Notes: generated by a model not told the origin, from the sequence alone. 64,000 bases of DNA from Golubevia sp. BC0850 (GCA_012976225.1 JAAVVG010000019.1:1-64000); one strand, 5' to 3'. Counted from the first letter of the stretch, positions 11,312 through 23,850 are shown. Numbers and translations: made by a program.

Positions 11312-14300
11312 ATGCAATCTCAATCTCATCCAGCAACTTCTCTATTAGATCATCTCTTCTCAAATTCACATCTCCAACTTCTGTTAGATGACCAACGAGG
11401 TAATCGGAAGGAAGTAGCATTCTACGATGAGACCCTAAGACCCAAGTTAGAGTTATCACTCCCAGTTTCATCAGCTCTGCCTTCTCCTTTACCTTCTGCA
11501 ACTTCAATCTCAGCTTCAATTACTTTTCCATTCCCAATCGAAACTTCAATTCATTCAAATTCAGAATATGAAGATGAAGATGATCCATCAGCATCAGCAT
11601 CACCCAAGATAAAGATTCCAAGGATTCTCTCGGTCTTACTCTCCAATCTACAATTATTACTAGAAGCTTCTTATATTTCAAATCAACCTATCCCATCACC
11701 ATATCCCCTGAACAAACCATCATCATCTGGAAACAAGATTCAGTTTCCAATTCCAACTGCTTCAGTCTCTGAAACAGGCTATCAATTCCAACCCTCAAGT
11801 TCTGGTGTCTTTCAGAATTCGAATCCTCCTTCCAATCTCAATCCTTTAGGAATGCAAGTCTATCAAAATTCGTTCCCTGTGACTTTTGGGGCGTTTAGTT
11901 GGGCTGGGAATAAGGAGCCTCATGGGAAAGAGAAGGAGAAGGGAAGAGAACTGTTGGAATTCTCCGAGCAGAGTCATGTCTCTTGGGTTGCAGATAAGAG
12001 TGGCAATGGGAAAGGTAGATGGAAGGTAGTTTGGGAATGTTCAGTTCCGATTGGTGAGTCAGAAGTTGAAGGATCTTGCACAGTAGTGGCCCGCGGTGAA
12101 AGTCGTATGGCTCAGCAGATTAGGAACGATGACAGAGTAATTATCTCACTTCCACCTCGTCTTTTACCTTGGAAAGAACGCCATTACTGAAACCGAGAGC
12201 CTCCTTTCATTCCCATCTCCTCCTCCCACCCACCCAACAGTCTACCTCCGATCCCGTCACACCTCACCTCTAATAATCCTCACAGCTTCCCTTTCACTAC
12301 GACTTTCTTCTCATCTCCTCTCGATCCTCCTGCCAACTTCAAATCCAACTTCAGAACTTTCAACTCCATTTTCCAATCACGATCTCCTGACCAACCTATC
12401 GTCAGGTCCTATTTATCCAGATGAATCTCCTATAGACAAATCGAGGGTGAATAAAAACTCTACGAATCTCAGTCATTTACCCTTAGATAAGATCGGAAAG
12501 GAGTACTTGGGAACCAATTTAATCACTTTAGAAAACGGTAGAAGGAATTTAATGGAATTGACCAGGAATAAGAAGGAGATTCCATTTCCACACGAAGATG
12601 GCGATGGCGAAGGAGATGGAGATTTAGCTGCTTTTGGATCTCAGTCGATGGGTAAAGAAATCAAGATTGGAAATCGAGGGAAGAAAGACGGGAATGGAAT
12701 TGAGGAATTTGATCTAGCTGAAAGCTCTGGAAGTGGCAAGTTGAGTTTAACTAAAGATAGATTGGATTCACTGAATCGAGATCAAGAAACCAGTCTCAAA
12801 GAAGGAACGATAGGCTCTAATGTAAAGGTTCTAAAGAGAAGTTGTAGAAGGACTTTGGATGTTAGGTCTGCTATTGCTGTTAGGATGAGGACTCTATTGG
12901 CTCCTCCTCTGACAAATTTCCAGAAAAGGTCTCTTCGATCTGCTCTTTCTAGAGATCAAAATAGTCAAGATCTGAATCAAATTCAAGACACTCAAATGGA
13001 AGAACACAGTGAAGAGGATAGATCAGACGAAGAGTTCGACGAAGAAACAGAATTAGAACTTATAGCCACCAGAGATTCTTCTCTAGAAAGAGCTTTAGTA
13101 CTCTGCGTTGAATTGGAGAATCCGTCCGATAGTGGGGTCGATTTTCAAGTTCAAGGCTGTTCAGTTAGAATCGAAGCTTTGGAAAATCAGAAGACTTCGA
13201 GTGAAAAGTCTGGTTCACAACCAAGATTGAAGGCTACCTTATTAGAAGATGAGAATTCTAGATTTCCGATGATACTCAAGCAAGGCCAACAAGTTAATGC
13301 ACTCTATTATGTTGAATTGAATTTAGGCGATGATGGAATTGAAAGCTTTGAAAAGAATTTGATGGGAAGTGAAGATGGAAAGGGAGGTCAAAGACATGCT
13401 ACTATTGTTGTTGATGGTAGACCTTTACTTCTCGAGGAAGCTGGAGACACTGAAGCTAGAGGTTATGATGTTGAAGCTTCTGGAAAAAAGGATTTAGATC
13501 CACAAGAAACATCATCGAAATCAGTCTCTTCCGAGGGCTCTGACTTTTCTTCAACTTGGAATTGCCACATCGATACTACGGTACTTCAAAATGCTCTGAA
13601 CAGAAGGAAAGCAGCCTCTTCGAGAACTTTCTCGAATCATAATCAAGCGTTCTCTAATCTTCAAGGTCTTCCTAACAACACCAATTCTTCTGCACCAATC
13701 ATCGCTGGAGATCATCAACATTCAGCTTCAGCTTTGGCTCAATTGACAGCCGAGGAATCTGCCCGGTCCAGAACTCTTTCTTCGCCTCAAGTCGGCACCC
13801 CTCAAAGTAGAAAGACCAGCGCGTCTCCAATTCCTGCCAAAAGCCCGACTGGTCCTCCACCTCTCATCAACTCGCTTCAAGGAAGCTCTGCTATCTTGAC
13901 TCAAAGAAGAGATACATTAACAGTTGATTCCTCTTTGGGTATGACTCCAAACAGGAGTAGAATGGCATCTTTGAATGGTGGACCTTTCTCTCCCACTTCA
14001 TCGACTCCAAGGAACAGTTCATTTGGTTTAGGAGCTCCTCCGGTTTTGAGAGAAGAAGCCACTTCAAATATGGCCTCTGGTGTTCCATCTTCAGCTCGAA
14101 CTCCGAGCGGTGGAGTCGGTCTGGGATTGTTAGCTCAAGCTAGAAACCGAGCAACAAGTGCTCAGGAAAATTTCAAAGCAAACTCTGGTCATATTGATGG
14201 AAGTCAACTGAATCCTACTTCAAATTCTTCTTCCACTCCAATTCCTACAGCTGTAGCTCAACAACGACCTCTTTTAGAAAGATTAACCAGCCTGAATTCT

Positions 14301-15165
14301 CCTAACTCAAACGCTCCTCTCACTCCTGGACCAACCAGTAGCCTCTCTCCTTCGTGGCCTCGCTCGAACCACGGAAGTGGTTGGAGAAAAGATGTTTTAC
14401 CTTGGACAGCAAGCTCTGGTCCTTCAGCAGCCAGTCTCTCAAGAGGCGTCGATCATCAAGCTCCACTTCTCATCTCTACCAAAGTAGAAGTCAAGAATAA
14501 AATCGGATTCGAAAGCTCAATTCCTACTGTAGAAGTGACGGAAAGCTTTTCGTTGGTGGTTTTGATCTTCAATCGAGAGGTTGAAAGTCGAAATTTTATA
14601 ATCTCTTGGCCGAGAGTTGAATTGGATGAGCAAGGAGAAGTTGGAAAAGAAACTCAACCGGCTTTAGTGAAAGGTCCTAGGAATTCTCTGGTTCCGAATC
14701 CTCTTTGGAGCAAGAATCGATTGCTGGATGATGAGAGTGAGTTTGGAGTTAGGAGACAACTAGAGAAGAGTCTCACTTGACTGACCATATTTCTCATTTC
14801 GACACCTCTTACTTTACCCGGCTTCTAGGTACTAGGACGGCCCATTCTAATCTTCAAGCGACTAGAGCTCGTTCAGCTCTATTGCCAGAGGAGAATTATT
14901 TCATGATAGGGTGAGTCCTGTTTCAGCGGTTCCTTTCCCTCCCCTCTTGATTCCATCCCTCTCATCCTCTTTCACTTTCTCCCTGGGCGCTCCCCTTCCT
15001 CCCATCAGTCCCATTCTCCCAGGTTTCTCCGAATCGATTCATCTCCCAATCCGAGCTCTCACTCCTGGAATTCATCAAGTTGCTTCAGCTGGTCTGATAA
15101 TCAGTGATCTCGAAACTGGAGAAGAGAGAAGACTTCTCGATTGTGGAAACATTGTAGTTGTTTGA
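11312..15165 (+). CDS. TRS65: Trs65-like subunit of the TRAPPII complex
   Basis: Trs65 is a fungus-specific TRAPPII subunit that helps activate Ypt31/32-type Rabs at the late Golgi. The gene has an N-terminal exon from 11312, a large exon 12241-14736, and small exons 14829-14910 and 15009-15165, whose phases agree. The join between the first two exons is uncertain (donor somewhere in 12090-12170). After the acceptor at 12240 the sequence YLRSRHTSPLIILTASLSLR matches the middle Trs65 block. The C-terminus, ENYFMIGPILPGFSESIHL then ALTPGIHQVASAGLIISD, ends in a beta-rich NIVVV, typical of the terminal Ig-like domain (GPL.PG...PG.H.I). A long Ser/Asn/Pro-rich stretch (about 13600-14450) interrupts the conserved parts and is probably disordered. 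Assignment rests mainly on the C-terminal block; another TRAPP Ig-fold subunit is less likely. Confidence 0.75.
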
Positions 15166-15336
15166 AGAAAAAAGAGTGTCTCTGGCTTTTTTCGTATCAT
15201 CATTGTCTTCCCACTATTTCATCAAATGTTACCCTTTCTGTGATTGGAACTTCGTAACTCGAGCTTGACGAACGAAAATCAGAAGACTCGAGACTTGCAG
15301 AAGAGTCCGTTGAGTTTTCTTGATTGGAAAGATAAC

Positions 15337-17053
15337 TTAAGTAGGAAACGGAGCGATCCAATCGATAACTGAAAGACAATTTTCTCCTTTTGAAACATCT
15401 CCGACTGAGAACAGAGATTTTGGGGAAAAGATTCATGTCAGAGATGGAAATGGGCCAAAAAAAACCAAAGAGTGAAGCTTGAAGTGAAGCTTGAACTCAC
15501 CAATTTCTCCCAGCTTCCAAGTCTTCAACTTGACGATTCCACTTTTGACCCTTTCATTCTCTCTTAATTCTTTGCCTGCTTCCACCCAAACTTTGAGAGC
15601 TTGACTCGGCAACGCTATGACACTCCCACTGGCACCTAAAGGTTGTGCGGGAACGTAGATTTCTCTTATATTCTTGAAGGCAGGGGTGTTGAGGAGTACG
15701 GAAATCCGACTTTCCTCTTTCATGTAACCATTTGGTCCCCTCGGTTCAGAGCTACGATAGACATAGAAAAGTAATTGCAGGACTTCAATAGTGGATGGTA
15801 TTTCATCTACTACCCCCATCTCAAACCATAGAATGGAAGAGCTATCTAGACCTAAGGTTTTGAGAGCCTTGAAAACAGAAAGATCCATCTTGGCATGCTC
15901 TTTTTTGTTCCACACAGCGATGAGACGTAAATGTTTGATCGAAGAGAAAGAGTTGAAAAGACTAGAGATTACCTCTAGACCAACTTTTGATTCTACGTTG
16001 GCTCCGGATCTAGTATATGCTGATCCTCCCACTATTTCTAGAGAATCGAGGTTATTGGTGACTTGTAGGAAAGTTGAGTAAGCTAAGGTTTCTAAATCTC
16101 TTCCTGTACCTTGTAGTTCCTCTTTCCTTCCGTTAGGCACTTGATTCCAACCAGCATCCTCGGACGATACATAATCCCATACTATCGCCGGTCTGATTGC
16201 TAGTTGCTTAAGGTGAGACAGTCCTCTAAATGTGTTAACGTGGTCTTGAAGAAATAGAAACGAAGATCGATCGATGGTAAAACAAAGAGATGCTTGAGAT
16301 AAATGAGGAGAAAAGACCAAGATCCAGATCATGTTTTGAGCGGTCATACCAGATTGAAGATCGATGAATGGACAGATGCGTAACCTTTTCAGAGAGCTCG
16401 TTAAAAAGTTGAATGGGATCCTTTGGCATGTTCCTACAGTCTCAACCAATGGGAAGAAGAAAAGTCCATCTGCTAAATGTAAAAGTTGTAAATTTGGAGA
16501 TCTTGATAGAATGAAACCTATGATCTCACTTTGAGCTTCCTTTTGAGAGAGTTGAGGAGATTGAGAGAGTGAATTTCGGAGATTGTTGAAAGCGGCTGCT
16601 TCCTCCGGAGTGGGATCTTTTGATAACCGATTGATTCGAATCGATCTGATATGCTGACCGAGTTGAGGTTGCCTCTCTAGTAAGGAATAGAGAGAATGGA
16701 TGTTTCGGAGATCCAAAGTGATGTCTCGGAGGAGGTAGGGAACCCATAGAATGCGAGTCCTTCTCGATGTCCTGGCCACTGACGAAAGAGTGGTATCTCG
16801 AAGTCTGAATAGGGAAGGAATCATTTCTGTATCAGCGAAAAGGAAAGAGGTGACAAGATGGAATTGAGTGGAAGCTCAGGCCCACTCACCTTCTTCCGAC
16901 CCCCCTTTTCTCTTCCCAATCCATTCCTGTCCACTTGACTTCTGACCAGCCTCGGATACAATCCACTACCAGAGGTATAAGATCATCTGGAAGCCACGTA
17001 GAGATAGCTAGATCTCGTCCTGAGCTCTGTGAAGGTATTGTCGGATCATCCAT
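15337..17053 (-). CDS. F-box/LRR-like protein, intact paralog
   Basis: Exon 1 (17053-16890) starts MDDPTIPSQSS and carries LPDDLIPLVVDCI, an F-box-like first helix. Exon 2 (16804-15501) completes it with LRDTTLSSVARTSRRTRILW and then has irregular leucine-rich repeats such as LKRLRICPFIDL, LKQLAIRPAIVWD and IKHLRLIAVW. A phase-consistent third exon (15404-15337) gives a total near 511 residues. If the last intron is retained, the protein ends about 15433. F-box proteins recruit substrates to SCF ubiquitin ligases; the substrate here is unknown. The pseudogene at 27.7-29.0 kb is clearly related (shared WILVF, LKQLAIRP/VKKLAIRP and IKHLRL/LKHLRL segments). The gene is divergent from the Rab gene to its right. 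Confidence 0.75.
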
Positions 17054-17798
17054 CGAACGAAGCTGATGTCGAAGCTATCGATCCTCCTGCTGCCTGCTGA
17101 CTAGATAAGCTGGATACGAGAGAGAGCCCCGAGAAAGAATAAGTGGCAGATCAGAACGGGGTCTGGAAAAGATTAAAAGAATGAAAGGAAGAGAGATGAA
17201 GGAGTGAGCTTTGGCAGGAACGAAGGTTAAGACGTTAAGATGTCTGGCATCTGGCATACCGCCTTCCTTCCTTTGTCTCCTTGAGCAAAACGTTTGACTG
17301 AGTCAACTCACTCGATGTTACCTCCAAGAAAGTTCTTTAATGAGAAGGATTAGAATGATGGGTGATGGTCGGGAACAAAGCAGTGGTTGTGTTATGGCGT
17401 CCAGCAGCTCACCACGTTGCCCTCATCCTCACCCTCCTCACATCATCTTTCTGGTTTCTGTTTGCTCTCTCAGTCCCTTTGAATTAGTCAAGCCAATCTA
17501 CACTCGCATTCTTCAAACATTCTTTTGGGAGAAAGAGAGGCATTCTACTCACTCCTGTGGTCTCAATCATCCATCCCATCACATCATCTGCATCTGGATC
17601 AAGACTCATCAGCGTATCAGCATCACTCCTCCTCTCCTCTCCTAACTATCCTACTCAATTCTAGAACCCTTTGAGCTCAAACGACGTCATCTCAAATCAA
17701 AAAAGATAGAAGCAGACAATCCCAAGTCTCAACCAACCAACCTCCAAATAGAACAACACCATCATCATTCAAGCTTTTCTCTTCTCCCCTAAAGTTGA
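17054..17798. promoter_or_regulatory. Divergent intergenic region F-box / Rab
   Basis: About 745 bases between two opposite start codons. The part next to the Rab start (17640-17798) is rich in CAA, TCA and CCA and looks like a 5' leader. I see no gene and no recognisable binding site. Confidence 0.4.
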
Positions 17799-19886
17799 AT
17801 GGCGAATCCTATTCCTACAACTGAAGAGTTCCCATCTACTTCAACTCATCAAAGGAGATCAAAGAGTACTGCTACCTCGAGTGGGAACACAACCGGTGGG
17901 AATGGCAAAAACCTGTTAGAAGCCAAGGTAGTGATCTTGGGTACACAAGGTGAGTAGAAAGTCATGCCTTTCTTAGATCGGCTCAAGTATGAGAGAAGTG
18001 GGTTTTAGTTGAGGAAAGACTGAGATTGATGGGCGTCAGAGAGGCAGGGAGAGCCTGAAGCATGATGTGAATGATACACAGTAAAGAGAGGGGTAATCTC
18101 AAGAAAGAGAGCGGAAAGATAGCTCCGCTCTTTCAACGATCAGTTTCTCTGTCGGAATCAGCGATATTTGGTTTTTGAGGTTTTTGGATGATCTCGCAAA
18201 CGTAGAAGGTACTAGTTGTCAAGTTGGGAGAGGTTGAGGCCACCCCCTGTCTCCTCTTGGCTCTCTTGACTACGACGTTCTCTTCCATCGATAGTCAAAC
18301 TGCTACGATGGAGATGTAAATACCAGTCAGAGAAGAAACGGAAGCAGCGCTTCGGGAGGCAAAGATTGAGGGGAGGGGGAAAGAGTGGATAGGGGGTCGG
18401 CTCAGATCTGAAGCTGGAAGTTCATCGCCTATGATCAGTCAAATTGCCTATGGGAATCTCACTTGAAACAGCTCAGTATCTCGAGAACTGTCCATGGAAG
18501 ACTTGGTGTGAATAGGGGGGGGAGTGAGGGGTCAAAGAGGTTGTGAGAGTTTCAACTTGGATTGCTTCTTGAAGATTCATTCGAACCTTTCAAACTAATC
18601 AACGAACGGTTTACGCTTCTTCCCATATGTTTGGTAGAGTGGTAAATGGAGCTAGCTTTAGATCTTCAAGACACTCTCCTATGTGAACTTCTGAGAATCG
18701 AGCGTGCATTCTGATCAATTGTTCTTCTTTCCTCTCCCTCTCTACTTCATCTACTTTCTCTTCTTCTCAAACTTTCTCTATATGTTCTTCTCTATATCGC
18801 TTCAGGTGTTGGCAAAACCTCATTAGTCCATCGATACACTTCCGGACACTTCAACCCTTCTTCCATCCCGTCAACTATTGGTGCCTCATTCCTCGTGAAG
18901 AAACTAGTGGTAGATGGTGTTAAAGTCAGGCTACAGATTTGGGATACTGCTGGTCAGGAAAGTGAGTAGAGCCATTTCACCTTTGCTTATCTGTGAAAGC
19001 TTCATTTCACCTTAATTTCCTCTCCACTGACCTTTCTAACTCGTTCCCTACTCCAGGATTCAGATCAATGGCGCCAATGTACTACAGAGGTTCTTCAGCG
19101 GCTCTGATAGTATATGACATCACTTCCCTTCAATCTTTCTTGGACGTCAAAACTTGGATTGAAGAATTAAGACGTAACATGAAGGATGATTTAATTATGA
19201 TGATTGTAGGAGCCAAAAGTGATTTAGAGGAGAAGAGAGAGATCAGTTTGGAAGATGCTAGGCGACAAGTCGGAGAGTGGATTTGGGGAGAGAGGAACAG
19301 TGGGGAAGATGATAAGGCAGATGGTACTGCAACTACAAATGGAAGAGACGGGAGAGGTACCTCGAGATTAACGAATACTCTGAGTGGTTTGGGAAGTCTG
19401 AAAAGAAGTACTAATCATAAGGATGAAACTTTAGGAGGTCCAAATTCTCCAACACGGAATAAAGATTCAATGGTCGAAAATTCTACAAACTCAAGATCCA
19501 TTCCAAGCACTTTTCTTTCTTCAAATCAAATTTCTTCTAACTCTTCAAACAACATGACATCTTCTTCAGCTTCTGCTCACTTCAACAATTTAGATTTCAT
19601 TCCTCCTAACAATGCTAGCGATTTATCTTCTCAAATGGTTCAAATCTCTGAAGTCTCTTCAAAAGAATCTGTAGAGAGTATTGAAAATATCTTTTTGAAC
19701 TTGACCACTAAGTTGGTTGAGAGGAAGACTGAGATCGAAAGAGAAAGGAGAAGGAAGGAAAGAGAAAGCATTTTAGTTGGCGATGATGGTTATGAAGGTG
19801 GAAGAGATAGAGATGGCAATGCGGCTGGAGATGGAAATGGTGGCGAGGGAAATAGCAAAGATGGGAGAGGTTGGAGCTGCTGTTAA
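17799..19886 (+). CDS. Rab-family small GTPase (Rab5/22-like) with a large insert
   Basis: Three exons close exactly in phase (17799-17949, 18806-18961, 19057-19886), giving 378 residues. A polar N-terminal extension of about 40 residues precedes the P-loop GTQGVGKT (48-55), which is split by the first intron. TIGASF (74-79) is switch I, WDTAGQER (96-103) is switch II, and MAPMYYRGSSAALIVYD is Rab5/Rab22-like. The nucleotide-specificity motif reads AKSD (155-158) instead of NKxD. The G5 motif (VSSKES, 302-307) comes only after an insert of about 120 Ser/Asn-rich residues. The C-terminus ends WSCC, a typical double-Cys geranylgeranylation site, so the protein should associate with endomembranes. 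Rabs are normally 200-220 residues. The first intron (856 nt) is far longer than others in this window. Confidence 0.9.
17950..18805 (+). other. Unusually long (856-nt) first intron of the Rab gene
   Basis: The intron begins GTGAGT and ends TTCAG, and interrupts the P-loop after GTQ. I found no open frame or clear structured RNA in it. It could hold regulatory sequence or a small RNA that cannot be seen by eye. Confidence 0.8.
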
Positions 19887-21040
19887 GTGTGGGAAAGTCA
19901 AGAGGGTGGGCCAACCGAGTTTATTCTTCTGATTTACATCTACCCTTTTCAGGATCCTCTCTCTGCAAGACTGCCTTTCCTCTTTCCATTTCATTTCTTT
20001 CAAGCCCTCCAATTTGAAAGGAAACTTCTGTAAAAGTTTCCCCTTCGCTCTTTCTCGTCGCAAGATCTTTTCAACATCTCAACTTCAATCTACAATGTCT
20101 CGATGCTTCAACCTTCTTTCCCTTCACCTCCTACCTCTCAAGACCTGTATTTCAAGAGATTCATGCGGGTCATGCTCCTCTTTTCTTTCCAACTTAACGA
20201 CCTTTTTGATGCCTTGACGACTCCATTTCTTCCCTCTGTAATCTACCAAAACCCACTTTTCGTTCACCCCTCTTTTACTTTCTTCTGAACATGTTTTCGT
20301 CTCATTTTTTCGCTCCTTGTTCCTCATGTTTCTATCGCTACAGCTACAATCTTCCTAGATCTCTCTCAGACTTGCTAATTGAAAATCAGCTTTCACATTG
20401 TCACTGCTTTTTGGGAGATTCTTCGTCGTGTCTTCATGATTGTGACTTCCTCAAATCCGACCTTATTCGATCTCATCTTTTGGAAGTAAGCTTGGATGAA
20501 CGTTAGAGAAGATGGAGCATCGAGCATCGCGAGCATAGAGAATTCGATCAAAAATTCCACTCCCTTTGACCAATCACCAAACAGCCTTTTTCATTCCCTC
20601 CTTCTTGGCCTTTCCACGGATCAGAAAGATTTCAGATTACACTTCAGATTGCAAGTCTTCCCCTAAAAGTAAGTAAGAAGACATGGTGAGATGATGAGAT
20701 TGACGACTTGACGAGTCACGAGGCTTCGTGATCTACATCACTCATTAAGTTTCTGCTCTGCCCACCAAGACTTTCTCTAACGCTCTAACCCTGCCACTTC
20801 TCATTTCTTCTTCTTTCCGATAGATCATGTAGAATCTGACTCGCATTGAGAAGAGAAGAAAGAAGCCGCTCTCCGAAATAGGGGTCAGCGGCCCTCTTTC
20901 GCTTTCGCGATCCTATCTCTGACTGCTTCTTTATTCTCTATCGGCAACGTGAGTATGAGCTGCTTAATCTTGTTCAAACCTTGATCATATTGAGACTCGA
21001 ACATGTGCTGACCTGTAGCATGTCCATTCTTTTCTTTAGA
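19887..21040. other. Intergenic stretch without a recognised gene
   Basis: Pyrimidine-rich downstream of the Rab gene. A likely donor at about 20948 (GTGAGTATG), a branch-like CTGAC near 21009 and an acceptor near 21040 suggest a 5' exon and intron of the following F-box-like gene, but I find no in-frame start codon in it. Confidence 0.4.
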
Positions 21041-21838
21041 GTCCAGCAGCCATCAGTTCAAGAAGAGATGCATTAACGATTCAGAAACTCTTCTCTCCGT
21101 GTTCAAAAATCCGAGGTCAAGAGAGGTGGTCAAAGTTAGAGAAGTCTGCAAGGAAGGGTCGAAGCTGGTGGACGACAATAGGATCTTTTGGAGGATCTTT
21201 TGGAGGATCTTGGACTTGGAACCTTCAATCTGGAGGCGGAATGAAGTGGAGGAGATCTTGCGATTCCAACGACTTCCAGCGAGGAGGAGTCTACAACAGA
21301 CTCAGTCCATCATCGAACAATTTGATAACAAGAGAGGGTCGACTTTGGAAAAGGTTATGATAGAGTTGAAGCCTAAGGAATACAACGCAGAGATAACTCA
21401 AATCAGCCAAGTACTTCGCAAATCTAAGCAGACGCTCCTACTAGTAGAGATCAGGGGGACCAGTGCTGGAACTTTGGGGTTTAGAAATCTAGTAACCTCA
21501 CTACTGACGGGCCTCTCGAATTTGGTCGACTTTAGATTGACCGACGGGACCTCGAGAATTAAGTTTTCCATCAAAAACCCAGAGAGATTCAGAAGTCTTC
21601 AGGTTCTCTGGCTTCCGCGTCTTTCCGTTCTCCCAGCCCAATAGCGCTCTTCTCTTCAAGACTCTCACTTCCTTCAGACTGGAAAGGGATGCTGAGGAGT
21701 TTACTTGTGGAGAAACTCAAGGAACTGGTCATCCACTTCGAATACTTCTCCGATGAGATATTAGAAGAATTGAGAGAGCTGGTAGAAGACGTCGTCGATT
21801 GGAGTTCAGAGCCAGAGCTTTGGGAAGTTGAGATTTGA
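21041..21838 (+). CDS. F-box/LRR-like gene, possibly degenerate
   Basis: Reads SETLLSVFKNPRSREVVKV, then REVCKEGSKLVDDNRIFWR, the usual form of an F-box (E.LL.VF....V.KV..VCK.W..L..D..FW). LRR-like segments follow (QTLLLVEIRGTSAG, LSNLVDFRLTDG). The frame stops at 21644. The sequence 21690-21838 continues in another frame with coding character (LRSLLVEKLKELVIHFEYF). A weak intron, donor near 21619 and acceptor near 21680, would join them in phase; otherwise there is a frameshift. No start codon is visible in frame, so the 5' end is unresolved and the locus may be a fragment. Substrate and function unknown. Confidence 0.5.
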
Positions 21839-21871
21839 ATTTTCTTTTCGGTGAGTTTATAGGATTCGAAC

Positions 21872-21915
<44 letters not shown>

Positions 21916-23094
21916 GCACACACATTCTTTCTATCAAACTCAACACCTCACGTCGATTTCGTTAAAAGCCTTTTCTTCGTACTATCTCCTCAGGTCTTCT
22001 TAACCTTCCAGCGAAAAGGAGGAGCAAGTGGAACAACTATAAGGGACTCGGGACTCTCTTGCGTCCAAGTGTCTCTCTTAAGGGAATGTAACCAATCACT
22101 TTCCAGATTCAGATTGGAGTTTCTACATAACTTCAATACAACTGTTCTCTAGCTTGATTATGGACTCTCCGAGACTCTTCTTCCAGGGAAGCTTTACCTT
22201 CTGTTTCACACTGTTTGCTCTTTCCTGTGACTCTCAGCTTCGTGTTTTGTCTCTTTTCCTCTCTCATGTCATCTCCTCTGACCCTCCCCATCAATAGCCC
22301 GAACTTCTAGACCCGCAAAATGATTGAACGTGGTCTCCCATTAGACGACCGAAATAAAAGTACAACAAATACTTGAGAAACAAGAAAAAGTCTCGAGAAC
22401 CCTTATAATCAAGATTCTCGAGCAACTATGTAAATAACCTCGAGAATTTCCAAATACGACCTTCCCCACTTAAAGTTTCGTGGCAGCTTCTTAATCTTCT
22501 CGTTCAGGGGGTGGACCACAAGGTTGAAGCATTTTCTGATAGTTTGAAGATTGTTTTGAGAAGAGTTCGGAGCGACGGAAGGAAGAGTTGAAGTAGAAGA
22601 GAGTTTTGAATGGAGGTTTGAAGGGAGTGGATTTAAACGTTGCGATTAAAGGGTTTGTGAGGTGGTCGAAGAAGGAGGTTTTGAGAAGAGATTGAAGAAG
22701 AGATGATTTTGAGGAGGTTGAGAAAAAGAGTTTTGAGGTAGAAGAGGAGAACAGATGAAGAATGGATAGAGAAAGAAAGGGTAGAAGGAAAGTAGAAGAG
22801 GTAGAAGAGAAGAAGAGAAAAGGAAAAGAGGTAGTAAGAGGAAAAACATGGTTGGTAAGGAAAAGGAGAGAGTGGGAGAGAGAAAATCACAAAGGTCAGT
22901 AAAGTTTCAAAGGGGCTGGAAATTCCTTAAACAGAGAACATTGCTTTCATTCAAGTACTTGATTCTCATTTAGGAGATGCTTAAGTGACCAGGGATTCGA
23001 ATGGAAAGAGCTGAAAGAGCTCAGCCTTTGACTCTTGCAATATGGAAGGTCAAATCCGTGAGTCTGTCCCCCATGACAGAGCTTCTTTTCACTG
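21839..23094. other. Intergenic, low-complexity stretch
   Basis: Contains a CT dinucleotide run (21876-21913) followed by CACACA. A cluster of CTCGAGAA-like words lies at 22390-22450, and a long purine-rich tract at 22560-22880 gives spurious Phe/Leu/Ser readings on the minus strand. No gene is recognised. Confidence 0.6.
21876..21913 (+). repeat. CT microsatellite
   Basis: About 19 CT dinucleotides in a row, followed by CACGCACACACA. Confidence 0.95.
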
Positions 23095-23567
23095 TTAAGA
23101 TCCACTCATGACCACCTGTTAAAGAATTTGCACCTGATATCTTGCCCTTAGCTTTGAATCCTCTCTCTGTCTCTCTCTTCTCCAATCATCCATCCTCTCT
23201 CTTATCTTTTCTCTCTATCTCTCCTTCTCTCTACCTCATGCTTTGCTATTCATCGTCCGGCTACTTTACTCACCTCACAAACTTCGAACCTGACCCTCTC
23301 CTTACATTCTCCATCGCTCAAAGCTAGATAACTGTGTAAAGAAGAATTGCCGATGATTGAAGCTGAAGTGTCTCTATGCTGATGAGTTAACCATTCATGT
23401 TTTGTGATATCTGGATGGATTGTACCAACGTATCTTGAATGAAGATGTTCTAATTGAGAATTGGCTGTGTATCGAAGTTCTGACTGAGGATGAGAAGATG
23501 GAGGTGAGTAGATGTGAGCTGTAAGGGAAGCCAAGGGAAGGCATAAGTGGAAGATAAAAGCTTACCA
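23095..23567 (-). CDS. Splicing factor SF3b small subunit (SF3B5/Ysf3-like)
   Basis: SF3B5 is a protein of about 86 residues in the SF3b complex of U2 snRNP, which recognises the intron branch site in the nucleus. Exon 1 supplies only the ATG (23567-23565), directly followed by a GTAAGC donor. Exon 2 (23483-23274) encodes SELRYTANSQLEHLHSRYVG, then HPDITKHEWLTHQHRDTSAS and ERVRFEVCE, matching the family pattern (QLEHLQSKY.GTGHADTTK.EW..NQHRDS...RVRF). A short third exon is needed; a phase-compatible candidate is 23115-23095, but its six residues do not match the family, so the 3' end is provisional. The gene is missed by simple open-frame searches because of its size. It is divergent from the ASI-like gene with about 280 bases between starts. 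Confidence 0.85.
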
Positions 23568-23850
23568 TTGTTATTGAAGGATGTTAGACCAAGGTTTGGA
23601 GAGAAGACTAGAGGAATTAGAGGAATAGAAGATAGATTGGGATGCGATGGTGAGCCTTAAGGCAACTTGAAGAGTACCAACTACCACCCACCCTTCTCGT
23701 ACATCCTACCAGTACTGGTCTTCACATCACGCGATACATCAAAGATTAACCAAGCACAGAAGAAAAAAGAAGCAACAGCTACTCCAGCCCATCGCCAGTC
23801 TCAAGTCAGAGAGAGGGAGAGCAGAGAGCAAGAGAGAGTCAAGAGGAGCG
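23568..23850. promoter_or_regulatory. Divergent promoter region SF3B5-like / ASI-like
   Basis: 283 bases between two opposite start codons, with CA- and GA-rich leader-like sequence close to the plus-strand start. No specific site recognised. Confidence 0.4.

Noticed and set aside
22633-22890. Small minus-strand frames suggesting a membrane peptide
   Set aside because: They translate a purine-rich tract; hydrophobicity is a composition effect.
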